DNA of 64,000 nucleotides, from contig JBNGCR010000008.1 of the NCBI GenBank assembly GCA_050045915.1, forward strand, positions 1 through 64,000, in the 5' to 3' direction. This DNA comes from Limnospira sp050045915. Lineage in GTDB: Bacteria; Cyanobacteriota; Cyanobacteriia; Cyanobacteriales; Microcoleaceae. A program made the translations under genes and the position numbers. Below are positions 25,546 through 35,456 of this stretch, one piece after another. Every line of letters starts with the position of its first letter. Positions within the stretch are counted from its first letter, which is position 1. Below the pieces are notes generated by a model. The model was not told where the DNA came from, searched no databases, and saw nothing but the letters and a program-made list of their open reading frames with translations.

Positions 25546-27186
25546 ATGCCCTTCAACAAATCTAAGCTTCTCATTGCCGCTGTCGCGATCGCCTGTACCG
25601 GCACCGTGGCGGTTCTCGTCTATCTGAGAACGCTGCGGGTACAAGTTTACCGTCCCGAGGAAAGCGCCAAACTCGTCCCCGACGAGGCGCTGATGGCGAC
25701 GTTTATCTCGCCCGACTCGTCGTCCCTCCAGTATTTGAAGCGATTCGGGACCCGGCAGACCCGCAACCAACTCGATCGCATCCTCTCCAATTTCAAACGG
25801 CAGAGTTTGGCGGGGATGCCCCTGGATTTTGATCGCGACCTGAAGCCGTGGATGGGGGGGCTGATGGTGAGCGTGTTGCCGCCGGAGAACCCCGACCAGG
25901 GCGAGGATTCCCACCTGCTGATGATTTTGGCGATCCGCAACCGTTTCAAAGCGAGTCAGTTGGCGAACCGATTGAATTCCCAAACCGGAATTCAACATCA
26001 AGGGCGAGACTATCGGGGCATCACCATTTCCCAATATATAGAGGAGAGTGGAAAGCGCTACAGCATCGCCACCATCGGCGATCGCGTCTTAGTGGCCGCG
26101 ACGGCTTGGCCGATCGAGCGGGCGATCGACACCCTACGGGGGGAACCCTCCCTGGCTGACGTCTGGGGGAGCGAAGATTTATTTTTCGACGATATTGCCG
26201 TTCCCAACCCCCTGATGACTATTTTTATCGCAGATTATGCCGGATTTGTGGAGCAAACGGCCGAATTATCGGGGGAATCTTGGCGATCTTGGGATGCCGT
26301 CTCCCGACTCACCCCCGTCGAGTCCGTCGCCATCGGTGTCGGTGTAGATGGGGAGGGGTTGCGCCTCAAAGGGGTGATGCGGCTGCAACCCCCGCCGACA
26401 CCGCCCGGGCCTCCCCCCGAAGTGGGGGAATTGGTGGCCCGTTTTCCCTCGGAAACCATCGCTTTGATCAACAGCCAGGGCATCGATCGCATTTGGTCGC
26501 AACTGGTCGCCGGGGCACCGGAAAATCCCTCAGTGCGGGACTTCGTGCGCCGGGTGCGGCGGGGCTTGGAAGCCCTCGACCTCGACGCCGACGGGGCGGT
26601 TTTCGGCTGGATGGACGGGGAATTTGCCCTGGGGGCGATCGCCTCCGACGACGGCATTCTCGCTCCTTTGGGGTTGGGGGGGGTTTTAGTGGTGGAAACG
26701 AGCGATCGCCCCCAGGCCGAGGCCACCCTAGACCAACTCGACGCGATCGTGGCCGAAAGTAACCCCCCCGTCGATGTCGAACGGCGCACCATTCAGGGGG
26801 TGGAGGTGACGGAATGGAACGACCCCGAACAGGGTACCCTGTTCGGACACGGGTGGCTGACCCCCGATACCCTGTTCGTCGCCTTCGGCGGTCCGGTGGT
26901 GGAAACTATCACACTCGTTCCCAATCCGACTCTCCCCGAAAATCCCAGATTTCAGAGTATTACTGAATCGTTACCCCAAGCCAATCACAGTTATGTTTAT
27001 CTGGATATGGAGCATCTGGTCTATTGGGCGACCGGTTATCTGCTCGCGGCGCCGGCTGTGGCCGTCGAACCCAAAACCTTCACGCTCCTCAATTCGATTC
27101 GCGGCGTCGGGATCAGCGCCGCCCGACCGACCACCGATCGCATCGAAATCGAGGTTTTATTGGCCCTCAAACCGAAAAGAAATTGA
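25546..27186 (+). CDS. DUF3352-domain protein
   Basis: A 546-residue protein with one N-terminal membrane helix (KSKLLIAAVAIACTGTVAVL) and a large domain of the DUF3352 family common in cyanobacteria (for example LVPDEALMATFISPDSSSLQ, PWMGGLMVSVLPP, and DRVLVAATAWPIERAIDTL). The body is expected outside the cytoplasm or in the thylakoid lumen. Family function is unknown. It stands alone between a low-complexity spacer and a glycosyltransferase gene 181 bases downstream. Confidence 0.85.
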   Translation: MPFNKSKLLIAAVAIACTGTVAVLVYLRTLRVQVYRPEESAKLVPDEALMATFISPDSSSLQYLKRFGTRQTRNQLDRILSNFKRQSLAGMPLDFDRDLKPWMGGLMVSVLPPENPDQGEDSHLLMILAIRNRFKASQLANRLNSQTGIQHQGRDYRGITISQYIEESGKRYSIATIGDRVLVAATAWPIERAIDTLRGEPSLADVWGSEDLFFDDIAVPNPLMTIFIADYAGFVEQTAELSGESWRSWDAVSRLTPVESVAIGVGVDGEGLRLKGVMRLQPPPTPPGPPPEVGELVARFPSETIALINSQGIDRIWSQLVAGAPENPSVRDFVRRVRRGLEALDLDADGAVFGWMDGEFALGAIASDDGILAPLGLGGVLVVETSDRPQAEATLDQLDAIVAESNPPVDVERRTIQGVEVTEWNDPEQGTLFGHGWLTPDTLFVAFGGPVVETITLVPNPTLPENPRFQSITESLPQANHSYVYLDMEHLVYWATGYLLAAPAVAVEPKTFTLLNSIRGVGISAARPTTDRIEIEVLLALKPKRN

Positions 27187-27367
27187 AACGTTATTGGTAG
27201 AAGCTCATTGATGGGTAGGATGAAAAAAGCAACCGTCACAGAGCGTGCATCACCCGCCTTTGCGGCCGGCGGTCGGCTCGACCTTCCACGAAAACCTCAA
27301 CAATTCGAGTTCAAATTCTCGCCTCGAACCCGCAAAATTTTGGATCTTTTCACATTGACTGGACATC

Positions 27368-28612
27368 ATGCGTATTCTGATCTATTCTTACAATTACTAT
27401 CCTGAACCCATCGGCATCGCACCGTTGATGACCGAACTAGCCGAAGGGTTGGTGCGGCGGGGCCACCAGGTTCGGGTCGTTACGGCTATGCCGAACTATC
27501 CCGAGCGCCGGATCTACGAAGACTATCGGGGCAAGTTTTATTTGAATGAGGAGAGAAACGGAGTCCAAATTCAGCGCAGTTTCGTTTGGATTCGGGGACC
27601 GGAACCGGGTTTGAAAGCCCGGTTGATGTTGGACGGGAGTTTTATTTCGACGAGCATCGTCCAAGCCTTTCGGGGGTTTTGCCCGGACGTGATTTTTGCC
27701 ACGGTGCCGCCCCTGCTGGTGTCCCTGCCGGTGAGTTTGTACGCTTGGGTGCGGCGCTGTCCGGTGGTGCTCAACCTCCAGGATATCGTTTCGGAGGCAG
27801 CGATGCGGGTTAAGTTGGTGAACTCGGACAGCCCGGTGCTGCGGGTGGCGCGATCGGTCGAACAGTTGACCTATAAAAATGTCAACCGAGTGAGCGTGAT
27901 CGCGGAAGGGTTCCGGGATAAATTGCTCGAACAGGGGATTCCCAAAGAAAAAATTATTTACATCCCCAATTGGGTGGATACCCACTTCATCCGCCCCCTG
28001 CCGAAGGAGGACAATTCGTTTCGGAAAACCCACGGGTTGACCGACAAATTTGTGGTGCTTTACTCGGGAAATATCGCCCTGACTCAGGGGTTGGAAACGG
28101 TGATCGAAGCCGCATCCGAGCTGCGACACATTCCCGAAATTGCGTTTGTAATCGTCGGTGAAGAAAAGGCTCTGGAAAATTTGCAAGACTTTTGTCACGC
28201 CCGAAATGTCGAGAACGTCTTGCTCCGGCCCTTCGAGCCCCGGGAGCGGTTGCCGGAACTGTTGGCAGCGGCGGATGTGAGCCTGGTGGTGCAGAAGCGA
28301 GATGTGACCGCCTTTAACCTGCCCTCGAAGATCCCGGTGATCCTGGCCAGCGGTCGGGCGATCGTGGCGTCGGTTCCCGATACGGGGACGGCTCGGGTGG
28401 CCGTCCTCGAGAGTGGCGGCGGGATCGTGATTCCCCCGGAGGATGGCCGAGCGATGGCCGATACTATTTTGGAACTGTACCGCGATCGCCCCAAGGTGGA
28501 AGCCCTGGGGCGGAAGGGACGCCAATTTGCCGAGGACTGTTTCAGTTTCGAGCAGGCCTTGAATCATTATGAAGCCCTGTTCGCGGAGGTGGCTGGCGTC
28601 GAGTCCGACTGA
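27368..28612 (+). CDS. GT4-family glycosyltransferase (WbuB/WcaI-like)
   Basis: A 414-residue GT-B fold enzyme that would transfer a sugar from a nucleotide donor, probably for an exopolysaccharide or lipid-linked glycan. The N-terminal acceptor domain starts MRILIYSYNYYPEPIGIAP as in WbuB/WcaI-type enzymes. The donor domain includes VVLYSGNIALTQGLETVIEA and the C-terminal LPSKIPVILASGRAIVASV segment. No polysaccharide export genes are adjacent, so the pathway is not known. It is followed by rsfS, most likely a separate unit. Confidence 0.88.
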   Translation: MRILIYSYNYYPEPIGIAPLMTELAEGLVRRGHQVRVVTAMPNYPERRIYEDYRGKFYLNEERNGVQIQRSFVWIRGPEPGLKARLMLDGSFISTSIVQAFRGFCPDVIFATVPPLLVSLPVSLYAWVRRCPVVLNLQDIVSEAAMRVKLVNSDSPVLRVARSVEQLTYKNVNRVSVIAEGFRDKLLEQGIPKEKIIYIPNWVDTHFIRPLPKEDNSFRKTHGLTDKFVVLYSGNIALTQGLETVIEAASELRHIPEIAFVIVGEEKALENLQDFCHARNVENVLLRPFEPRERLPELLAAADVSLVVQKRDVTAFNLPSKIPVILASGRAIVASVPDTGTARVAVLESGGGIVIPPEDGRAMADTILELYRDRPKVEALGRKGRQFAEDCFSFEQALNHYEALFAEVAGVESD

Positions 28613-28756
28613 AGGTCGGGTGGGGGGTGCGGGTCCGGAGAGATTAAGAAAAACCGAAGGCCGAAAAACGGATCGAGATGGGAGTTGCTAAAATATCACC
28701 ATCTAGAATCCGTCCCACTCGCAATGCCGTAACGTTAGGGGGAATTCGATCGCTTA

Positions 28757-29170
28757 ATGTTGAACAATGCCCACACTCAATCCGCCGACGGATCGGCCGT
28801 CACCACCGATCTGGCCGATCCAACCTTGGCTACCGCCATCGCCGCAGTTCGGGCGGCTGAAGACCGCAAAGGTGACGATATCACGCTTCTCCGGGTTACG
28901 GAAGTGTCTTACCTAGCCGATTATTTTTTGATCGTGACGGGTTTCTCCAGTACCCAAGTCCGGGCCATCTACCAGGCGATCGCCCGGCAGGTCGAGGAGC
29001 AAACCCAGCGACTTCCGCCGAGAGTTGAAGGCCAGGGGGAAGGATCTTGGGTGCTGATGGACTACGGCGACCTGATCGTTCATATCCTTCTCCCGGAAGA
29101 ACGGGAGTTCTACAATCTGGAAGCGTTCTGGGGTCACGCCGAACGGGTGGATTGGTCGGAATGGGTTTGA
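28757..29170 (+). CDS. rsfS: Ribosome silencing factor
   Basis: Iojap/RsfS protein that binds ribosomal protein L14 and blocks subunit joining under poor nutrition. The 137-residue product has the family core DITLLRVTEVSYLADYFLIV, then STQVRAIYQAIARQVEE and the C-terminal DYGDLIVHILLPEEREFYN with LEAFWGHAERV. It is the first of a run rsfS-CGLD27-asparaginase on the plus strand with gaps of 127 and 34 bases. Confidence 0.95.
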   Translation: MLNNAHTQSADGSAVTTDLADPTLATAIAAVRAAEDRKGDDITLLRVTEVSYLADYFLIVTGFSSTQVRAIYQAIARQVEEQTQRLPPRVEGQGEGSWVLMDYGDLIVHILLPEEREFYNLEAFWGHAERVDWSEWV

Positions 29171-29297
29171 GGGATAGGCTCGCAGACGAAGCGATCGGCT
29201 CTCGGACCCCGATCGCCAATTCGCTATCATAGTTTGATGCCGATGACAGGCTCGAATCCCGATTCAAAACGTTAAGATCCCGAGCGCCGAAAAGATC

Positions 29298-29816
29298 ATG
29301 AAAAAGGTTTCAGTTTCAGTCTGTCCCGTCCCGTCCGAACAGCTTCCCATCAACGAATACCAGGAACTCAAGGGGTCTTGGCCGTTCCACTGGGTGACGT
29401 TAGCTTGGCCCCAATATCTCCGGAAACTGGCCTGGGTGTGGGGGTGGAGTTGGCTGATTTTCGCTCCAGTGGCGGCGGCGAGTTTTTCCCCCCAACAGAC
29501 TCCGGTGCAGTTTGCGTTGAGTGCGGGGGCCGGGTCGAGTTTGATTCTGACGCTGGTCGTCCTGCGGTTGTACCTGGGCTGGTGGTACATCCGATCGCGC
29601 CTGAACAGTCCGACGGTGTTTTACGAGGAATCCGGGTGGTACGACGGCCAAACTTGGCTGAAAACCCCGGAATTTGTCGTCCAGGATCGCCTCATTTTGA
29701 ATCATCAGGTTAGCCCCCTCCTCGACCGACTCCAACAGACGTTCTACGGTCTGGGGGCGATATTGGCGATCGGGGGGTCGATTTGGATCGGCTGCAATGG
29801 CGCGATCGCGGGATGA
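29298..29816 (+). CDS. CGLD27-family membrane protein (DUF1230)
   Basis: A 172-residue protein shared by cyanobacteria, algae and plants; the plant/algal homologue is named from the conserved-in-green-lineage set and has been tied to iron homeostasis. Visible signatures are VCPVPSEQLPINEYQELKGS near the N-terminus, LRLYLGWWYIRSRL, then YEESGWYDGQTWLKTPE, and at least two membrane segments. It lies between rsfS and the asparaginase gene. Confidence 0.88.
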   Translation: MKKVSVSVCPVPSEQLPINEYQELKGSWPFHWVTLAWPQYLRKLAWVWGWSWLIFAPVAAASFSPQQTPVQFALSAGAGSSLILTLVVLRLYLGWWYIRSRLNSPTVFYEESGWYDGQTWLKTPEFVVQDRLILNHQVSPLLDRLQQTFYGLGAILAIGGSIWIGCNGAIAG

Positions 29817-29850
29817 ATGTTAACGGTCAATCACAATATTTGAAGACGAT

Positions 29851-30804
29851 ATGACAAGGGGAAAACGGATACAGGCAACAGAATTGGAAGTGAGACTGTT
29901 GCGAGAAGGAATTACGGAGGCCGTTCATCGCATCCAAGCGACTGTCTGCGACAACCGGGGGCGGGTTCTATTTGTCGCCGGCTACCCGGATACGGGAACC
30001 TTCGTGCGTTCCGCACTTAAACCCTTCCAAGCCCTGGCCGTGACGAATACGGGGACTTTGGAGCGCTACGACCTGACGGACCGGGATCTGGCGATCGTGT
30101 GCAGTTCCCACCACGGCGACATCGAACAGGCGCGGCAGGCGTTCAACATCCTGTGGCGGTGCGATATCGACCCCTCCCACCTGCAATGTCCGACGCCGCC
30201 CGGGAAGCGCAGCCCCCTCCAACACGGCTGTTCCGGGAAACACGCCGGGATGCTGGCGGTGTGCCGGCAGCGACACTGGCCGCTGGAAACTTACCTGCAG
30301 CGCAAACACCCGGTTCAACAACTGATCATCTCGAAGGTGGGGGAACTGCTGGGGATGCCCGGAGATGAATTCATCGGCGCCCGGGACGACTGCGGGGCCC
30401 CGACCTATTATATGGAACTGTCCCAGATCGCGACGCTGTACGCCAAGCTGGCGTCGGGGGATAATTTGGACATGGAGCGGATCGTGCGATCGATGACCCA
30501 CCATCCCGAGTTCGTCGCCTGGGAGGGACATTTTGACACGGAACTGATGCGACTCACGGAAGGGCAACTGGTGAGCAAAGCCGGGGCCGAGGGTGTCCAG
30601 TGCGTCGGCCGGGTCGGCGAGGGCATGGGACTGGCCATCAAGGTGATGGACGGGGCCAAACGGGCCAAGTACGCGATCGCCATCCACCTACTCACCCAGA
30701 TGGGTTGGATCAGCCCCGCGATCGCCGAAACCCTTGCGGAGCGGTTCATGAGCCTCAATGATTTCAAGCGGTTGGAGGTGAGTGGAGAATTAATGATGGT
30801 TTAG
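29851..30804 (+). CDS. Asparaginase (PF06089-type)
   Basis: A 317-residue L-asparaginase of the family first described in rhizobia, unrelated to the EcAII type. Conserved segments are PFQALAVTNTGT, IVCSSHHGDIEQ, LQHGCSGKHAGMLAVCRQRH and RDDCGAPTYYM, which carry the family's conserved Ser/Lys/Cys residues. It would release ammonia from asparagine in the cytoplasm. It starts 34 bases after the CGLD27 gene and is followed by initiator tRNA. Confidence 0.9.
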   Translation: MTRGKRIQATELEVRLLREGITEAVHRIQATVCDNRGRVLFVAGYPDTGTFVRSALKPFQALAVTNTGTLERYDLTDRDLAIVCSSHHGDIEQARQAFNILWRCDIDPSHLQCPTPPGKRSPLQHGCSGKHAGMLAVCRQRHWPLETYLQRKHPVQQLIISKVGELLGMPGDEFIGARDDCGAPTYYMELSQIATLYAKLASGDNLDMERIVRSMTHHPEFVAWEGHFDTELMRLTEGQLVSKAGAEGVQCVGRVGEGMGLAIKVMDGAKRAKYAIAIHLLTQMGWISPAIAETLAERFMSLNDFKRLEVSGELMMV

Positions 30805-30848
30805 GGGTTGCGGTTTTGGAAAAATTCATTTATATTATATAGATGTGC

Positions 30849-30922
<74 letters not shown>

Positions 30923-30930
30923 TTTCTGAA

Positions 30931-30954
30931 AGCTCCCATCCGGGGGCTTTTTTT
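30931..30954 (+). terminator. Intrinsic terminator after tRNA-Met
   Basis: Stem AGCTCCC / GGGGGCT with a short loop, followed by seven T residues, eight bases after the tRNA end. Confidence 0.85.
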
Positions 30955-31002
30955 ATTGGGGGAGTCGGGAGTCGGGAATTTTATAGCGCTGCGCGCAGGG
31001 AA

Positions 31003-31131
31003 TAGGCAACAGGCAACAGGCAACAGGAAAATGAAACGGCCCCAGGGGGAGCTGGGGGGGTGCGAGGGGGAGCAGTGAAACAAGCAGATTTGATATCAAT
31101 TATCAATTATCAATTATCAATTATCAATTAT
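31003..31131. repeat. Heptamer arrays (AGGCAAC; ATCAATT)
   Basis: Three AGGCAAC units near 31003-31023 and about five ATCAATT units near 31096-31131, both in the spacer between the tRNA terminator and the coiled-coil gene. The second array is of the same AATT-containing type as those at 8.3, 9.25 and 17.7 kb. Confidence 0.75.
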
Positions 31132-31191
31132 CCCCACATCCCAACTGGTGTAGACTAGGATCGAGATTTCTGTAACTGTCTGGATCTATCC

Positions 31192-32484
31192 ATGTCTGAA
31201 GCCGGTCTTCCTCCGAATCCGTCCCAACCCGACCCGATTCCAGAACGTCGCGCCGAGGGGTCAGAGGAAAAACCTGATATCGACCGACCTCGGGAAGCCG
31301 TCCAGCTTCCGCAAGTGTCCGACCCCTGGGATGATGATTGGGAGACGGTCAATTTTCCCGACGCGATCGCGATCGACCAACTGCCGGTAGTTACAGACTC
31401 CAACGACAGGCCATCCCCAACTCCGGAACCCGACCCCCTCCCGGCCGGGGAAGCGGCGGAGGAAAATTCCCAGACGCCCCTGATTCAAGCGCTCCACACC
31501 TGCAACCGCGACCTGATCGATCGCATCGCGGAACTCGAGGAGGAGCTCGAAGGCTGTCACAGACGGTTGCAAGAACAGGACGCCCACATCGACCGACAGG
31601 CCCGGGAAATGGGTTTCGCCCGGGAACAGGTGACTCGGCTGTTCAGAAAGCTGGAGGTCGCCAACCGCGTCATTCAGCAACAGCAGGTTTTGGTGGAAAA
31701 CCTCACCCACCAATGGGATACCAGCCAAACTCGGATGGCTCAGATGGAGCGAGAATGTGCCAGCACCCAACAACGCTACAACGAACAGTTCCACGAATGG
31801 GTTCGGACTCAAAATACCTGCCAGGAACTGCGATCGCGCCTGCACCGCCAGCAACGCCATACTCTGCAATTCAAGGCAGCCCTAGAGCGAGCTTTGGAAA
31901 TGCAGTCTCACGGCTACCCCCTGGACTCGCACCGGGCGACATCCCCCCCCCAAACGGCGGAGGCGGAACTCCCGGCAACCCCGGCGGAACCGCAACCTCC
32001 GGCATCTTTTGTCCTCCATTCCCCGACCTTGAAACTCTCTAAAGCGTCCCCGGTTCAACCCTGGTCTTCGCAACTGTCCCATCACCCTGGCGAGGGGTCG
32101 GAGGAGGGGGGGAGATCTGAGGAAACGCCCGGGGAGGAGATTTGGGACTCCGAAAGCCGCCCCGCAGCGGTGGCTGACAGACCGGAGTTGGATGCGATCG
32201 ATCCCCCGAGGGTCGAAATGTCCCCGGAGGAGCCGCCGGTGGAAGAATGGCCACGACCGCGATTTGTGGAGGAGGAACTCGATCGCATTCGCCTGGAATA
32301 TGCCGCCTCTCCCCCCGAAACTGAGGATGCCGTCGGGGGCGGGGTCGATTCCGAGGTCGAACGGGAGCCCAATTGGCCGGCTCCGTTAATTTACCCGCAG
32401 CGTCGCCGGAAGTTGCAGTCGCTTTCGGCGATTCAGTTGCCGAGGTTCTCGACATCTGCGGTGGAGGAAGAGATCGAATTTTGA
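31192..32484 (+). CDS. Hypothetical coiled-coil protein
   Basis: A 430-residue soluble protein in three parts: an acidic, Pro-rich N-terminal region (1-100), a central coiled coil (about 105-235, with heptad-like ELEEELEGCHRRLQEQDAHI, then Gln-rich stretches), and a Pro/Glu-rich disordered C-terminal region ending in a basic patch (YPQRRRKLQSLSAIQLP). I do not recognise a family with known function, though proteins of this design occur in filamentous cyanobacteria. Its 3' end overlaps the convergent membrane-protein gene by 52 bases. Confidence 0.7.
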   Translation: MSEAGLPPNPSQPDPIPERRAEGSEEKPDIDRPREAVQLPQVSDPWDDDWETVNFPDAIAIDQLPVVTDSNDRPSPTPEPDPLPAGEAAEENSQTPLIQALHTCNRDLIDRIAELEEELEGCHRRLQEQDAHIDRQAREMGFAREQVTRLFRKLEVANRVIQQQQVLVENLTHQWDTSQTRMAQMERECASTQQRYNEQFHEWVRTQNTCQELRSRLHRQQRHTLQFKAALERALEMQSHGYPLDSHRATSPPQTAEAELPATPAEPQPPASFVLHSPTLKLSKASPVQPWSSQLSHHPGEGSEEGGRSEETPGEEIWDSESRPAAVADRPELDAIDPPRVEMSPEEPPVEEWPRPRFVEEELDRIRLEYAASPPETEDAVGGGVDSEVEREPNWPAPLIYPQRRRKLQSLSAIQLPRFSTSAVEEEIEF

Positions 32485-34151
32485 CCCCCGCCGGAAAATT
32501 CGAGCAGACAGGTTGTATCTAACACGGTAAATTGAGAATCGGAAAAAACCGCGCAGCGTTCCGCGAAGGGAAGGATGGCGAGGGGGCGATTTTGTTCGAG
32601 TTTTTCGACGGTTTCAAAAATAATATCGTTGAATGAACTGTTGACCAGCCAACTTTTTTCCGACAAATAGTCGGCCCGATTGAAATGGGATTCTAATAGC
32701 CAGAATTGAATCCGATATCGTTCGATAAATTGGACGATATCATCGGGATCGGAGCTGTATTGCGATCGCACCAAATCGACGGTTCGCCGTTCGATTTCTT
32801 GATAATATTTGACGTGGTGGGGGATGGCAAATTCTCGGCTAACTAAAACGGAACGTCGGGAAAAGGCGGGTAAGTTATCGGCTTCGTCGGCTAGGGATGC
32901 GGTCAGGCTGTCCGGCGGTTGGGCGGCGAAAAATTGGTACAGTTCGGGATGTTCCCCGACGACCCACCCTTGAAAAATAAAGGGGGCGATGGGTAAGAAG
33001 GGTAAAATTAGAGCGATGACGAGGAGTATTTTTAGGTTAAAATCTAAAATGCCATGTTTTGAGTGCAGATCATCCCAGGTGATACAGAGGACGATGCCGG
33101 ACGCGATCGCTAATATAAAAATTAAGCTGTGGTAGGTGTAGCGGCTGGGAAAGTATAGTTTAAATAGGAAAATATGGGCGAGAATAAATAATCCCAAAGC
33201 GGCGACGAGTAAATCGAATAAAATTTTGACTTTGGGCGTAATTGACTGGGTTTCAGAAAGGCGATATTTGAGTAAAACGGGCAAGGCTAGACCCGACAAA
33301 ATGGGAAAGGGGTACAAGGGAAGATTCAAACCGCTATTGCCGTCGAAAATAAAAGAGAAGGGATTCACGCCAAAATATTCGACCCGACCGTGGGGGCCGA
33401 ATTCGGGCATAACGTTCATCTGTTGACTGGTGATGGCTTCCCCGAGGGGGGCGAGTTGCGAGGCAAAAATCAGAATGGCGATCGCGGCGATGGAAAATCC
33501 CGAGATCCAAACTAGATAGTTTTCTTTATTTTTAGACAAAGATAGATAGGGGGGTTGGATTTTGATGTCCAATAACTGGAGGGTGAGCATTGCCAGGGTG
33601 ACGAATAGAAATTGGGGAAAAAATAGACCCAACAGGGCGATCGTCAGGGAACAGCCGGCGGGCGATCGCTCCATCGAGAAATAAATAAAAAATGCGAAGA
33701 TCGGATATAAAAAAGCCCTCGGTGTCGCCGAGATCAGGTCGTCATTCATCCACACATTTTCATTGAAAATCAAAACGGATAAAAATGCCGCTTCTGGGCG
33801 ATCAAAAATTTTGATAGAAATCTTGAAAATGGCGATTGTGGCGATCAAAGCCAGGACAGTCGGCACAATTTTAGCCGCAGAAATCGCCCCGACTCCCATT
33901 TGAGCGATCGCCCAATAAAAAAACTTGTATCCCGCCGGTGCGACGGTATAAAAATAGTCAGCGATAAAGTCTCGGGGAAACAGGCGATCGTCGGCAAATT
34001 TTTGCAGCCAAACCACATGATGTCTGGCATCATCTTGGACGAGATAGGGGTGGTTCAGGTAGAACCCGAAAGCGACGATGCCGAAGTAGAGGGGAATCAA
34101 TAAACTGAGGCTGAACCAAAATTGGGGCGATCGGTTTTTTACAACATTCAT
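32433..34151 (-). CDS. Polytopic membrane protein, GT-C glycosyltransferase-like
   Basis: A 572-residue protein from ATG 34151 with about ten or more membrane helices and a soluble C-terminal domain (about 430-572). The first outer loop has an acidic pair in LVQDDARHHVVWLQKF, the position of the catalytic acidic residue in many GT-C enzymes, which use lipid-linked sugar donors. No closer family is recognised. It diverges from a GT4 gene with 60 bases between starts. The last 52 bases overlap the convergent coiled-coil gene. Confidence 0.65.
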   Translation of the reverse strand: MNVVKNRSPQFWFSLSLLIPLYFGIVAFGFYLNHPYLVQDDARHHVVWLQKFADDRLFPRDFIADYFYTVAPAGYKFFYWAIAQMGVGAISAAKIVPTVLALIATIAIFKISIKIFDRPEAAFLSVLIFNENVWMNDDLISATPRAFLYPIFAFFIYFSMERSPAGCSLTIALLGLFFPQFLFVTLAMLTLQLLDIKIQPPYLSLSKNKENYLVWISGFSIAAIAILIFASQLAPLGEAITSQQMNVMPEFGPHGRVEYFGVNPFSFIFDGNSGLNLPLYPFPILSGLALPVLLKYRLSETQSITPKVKILFDLLVAALGLFILAHIFLFKLYFPSRYTYHSLIFILAIASGIVLCITWDDLHSKHGILDFNLKILLVIALILPFLPIAPFIFQGWVVGEHPELYQFFAAQPPDSLTASLADEADNLPAFSRRSVLVSREFAIPHHVKYYQEIERRTVDLVRSQYSSDPDDIVQFIERYRIQFWLLESHFNRADYLSEKSWLVNSSFNDIIFETVEKLEQNRPLAILPFAERCAVFSDSQFTVLDTTCLLEFSGGGQNSISSSTADVENLGN

Positions 34152-34211
34152 TTGCACGGCACTTTATTATACAATGATCGATGTGTTCTTGGGTTTCGAC
34201 TCCCGCCAGCC

Positions 34212-35456
34212 ATGAAAATAGCAACGATCAGTTCGGGATTTCTGCCCGTCGTCGATGGCGTCACTATCGCCGTTTTTAATCGAATTAAAAAATTGAGTCA
34301 ACTCGGCCATCAGGTGTTGCTATTCTGTCCCGATTATAGTGGATTGTCGGCAATTTATCCCAATTGGAAGGCTTACACGGGGGATATTTTACCCGGCGTC
34401 CGAGTCGTCAATTTGGACAGCACCTCTTTTATGGGGGTCGATTTTGAGCGCAATGTCAGCCCGAAATCCTATCGAACGGTCTGGCAAGAATTAGAAAAAT
34501 TTCAACCCGATATCATACACGTTGACGAACCGGAACGGCTGTGGCTGGGTTTTTTGAGCGTCCCCGGCATTGATTTTTCTAGAAAACATAATATTCCCTG
34601 CGTCAGTTTTTTTCATACAAATCTGATCGAGTATTTGGAAGATTATTTGCCCTTTCCATCTCAAATGATTGGCATCATTCAATTTTTGTTGAGATTTCAC
34701 TTTAGATGGACTTACAATTTTTATGATGCCACGTTGACCGCCGGCAATTCCAGCGCAAAAAAGCTCAAAAAAGTGGGGATTAAAAATGTCATCTATGGCG
34801 ATTTTTTGGGTGTCGATTTGGAGACGTTTCACCCGGAAAAACGAAAAAACAATTATTTTGAAAAAATCGACGGTTTGCTCGAAATTAACTCCTGCGTCAA
34901 ATTAATATTTGTGGGGCGCTTGACCCGCGATAAGGGCTGGAAGTTTGCGATCGATGCTTTGCAAAAACTTCAAAAAGTGCTCGATTTTGATAAAGTTGCA
35001 TTGATTATTGTGGGCGATGGAGAATTAAAAGATGAAATCGATCTCAGGTTAAAACCGCTGACATCTAACATCCATTTTTTCGGACGAATCGAACCCCCCC
35101 AAGTCGCGGAACTTTTGGCGAACAGCGATATTCATATCACGGCATCTGAAAAGGAGACGAGAGGGCTGACGGTTTTGGAGGCATTTGCATCGGGAATTCC
35201 AGTTGTGGCGCCCGATGCGGGGGGGGTTGTGGATAGTATCGAGAGCGGCAAAAATGGCTTTTTATTTAATTCTGGCGATGTCGATGATTTTGTCCAAAAA
35301 CTCAAGATTTTAGTTGATAACCCCGAATTGCGAACAGAAATGGGACGACGGGCGAGGGCGACGGTTGCCGGTTGCAGTTGGGATGCCGCCGTCCAGAACT
35401 TATTGAAAATCTGGACAGACTGCATCGAGAAAAAAGCCCAAAATAAGGGATCTTAA
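34212..35456 (+). CDS. GT4-family glycosyltransferase (SqdX/PimB-like)
   Basis: A 414-residue GT-B enzyme from ATG 34212 (MKIATISSGFLPVVDGVTIA). The start resembles glycolipid-forming GT4 enzymes such as sulfoquinovosyl- and mannosyl-transferases of lipids. The donor site includes LIFVGRLTRDKGWKFAIDAL and the E-x7-E motif region EKETRGLTVLEAFASGIPVV. It lies next to the PKS locus, converging on the SRPBCC gene with a 4-base overlap of the stops. A role in glycosylating the PKS product is possible but only by position. Confidence 0.85.
   Translation: MKIATISSGFLPVVDGVTIAVFNRIKKLSQLGHQVLLFCPDYSGLSAIYPNWKAYTGDILPGVRVVNLDSTSFMGVDFERNVSPKSYRTVWQELEKFQPDIIHVDEPERLWLGFLSVPGIDFSRKHNIPCVSFFHTNLIEYLEDYLPFPSQMIGIIQFLLRFHFRWTYNFYDATLTAGNSSAKKLKKVGIKNVIYGDFLGVDLETFHPEKRKNNYFEKIDGLLEINSCVKLIFVGRLTRDKGWKFAIDALQKLQKVLDFDKVALIIVGDGELKDEIDLRLKPLTSNIHFFGRIEPPQVAELLANSDIHITASEKETRGLTVLEAFASGIPVVAPDAGGVVDSIESGKNGFLFNSGDVDDFVQKLKILVDNPELRTEMGRRARATVAGCSWDAAVQNLLKIWTDCIEKKAQNKGS

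Noticed and set aside
27437..28567. Long minus-strand frame within the GT4 gene
   Set aside because: Antisense shadow of a clear glycosyltransferase; no start signal or family motif.
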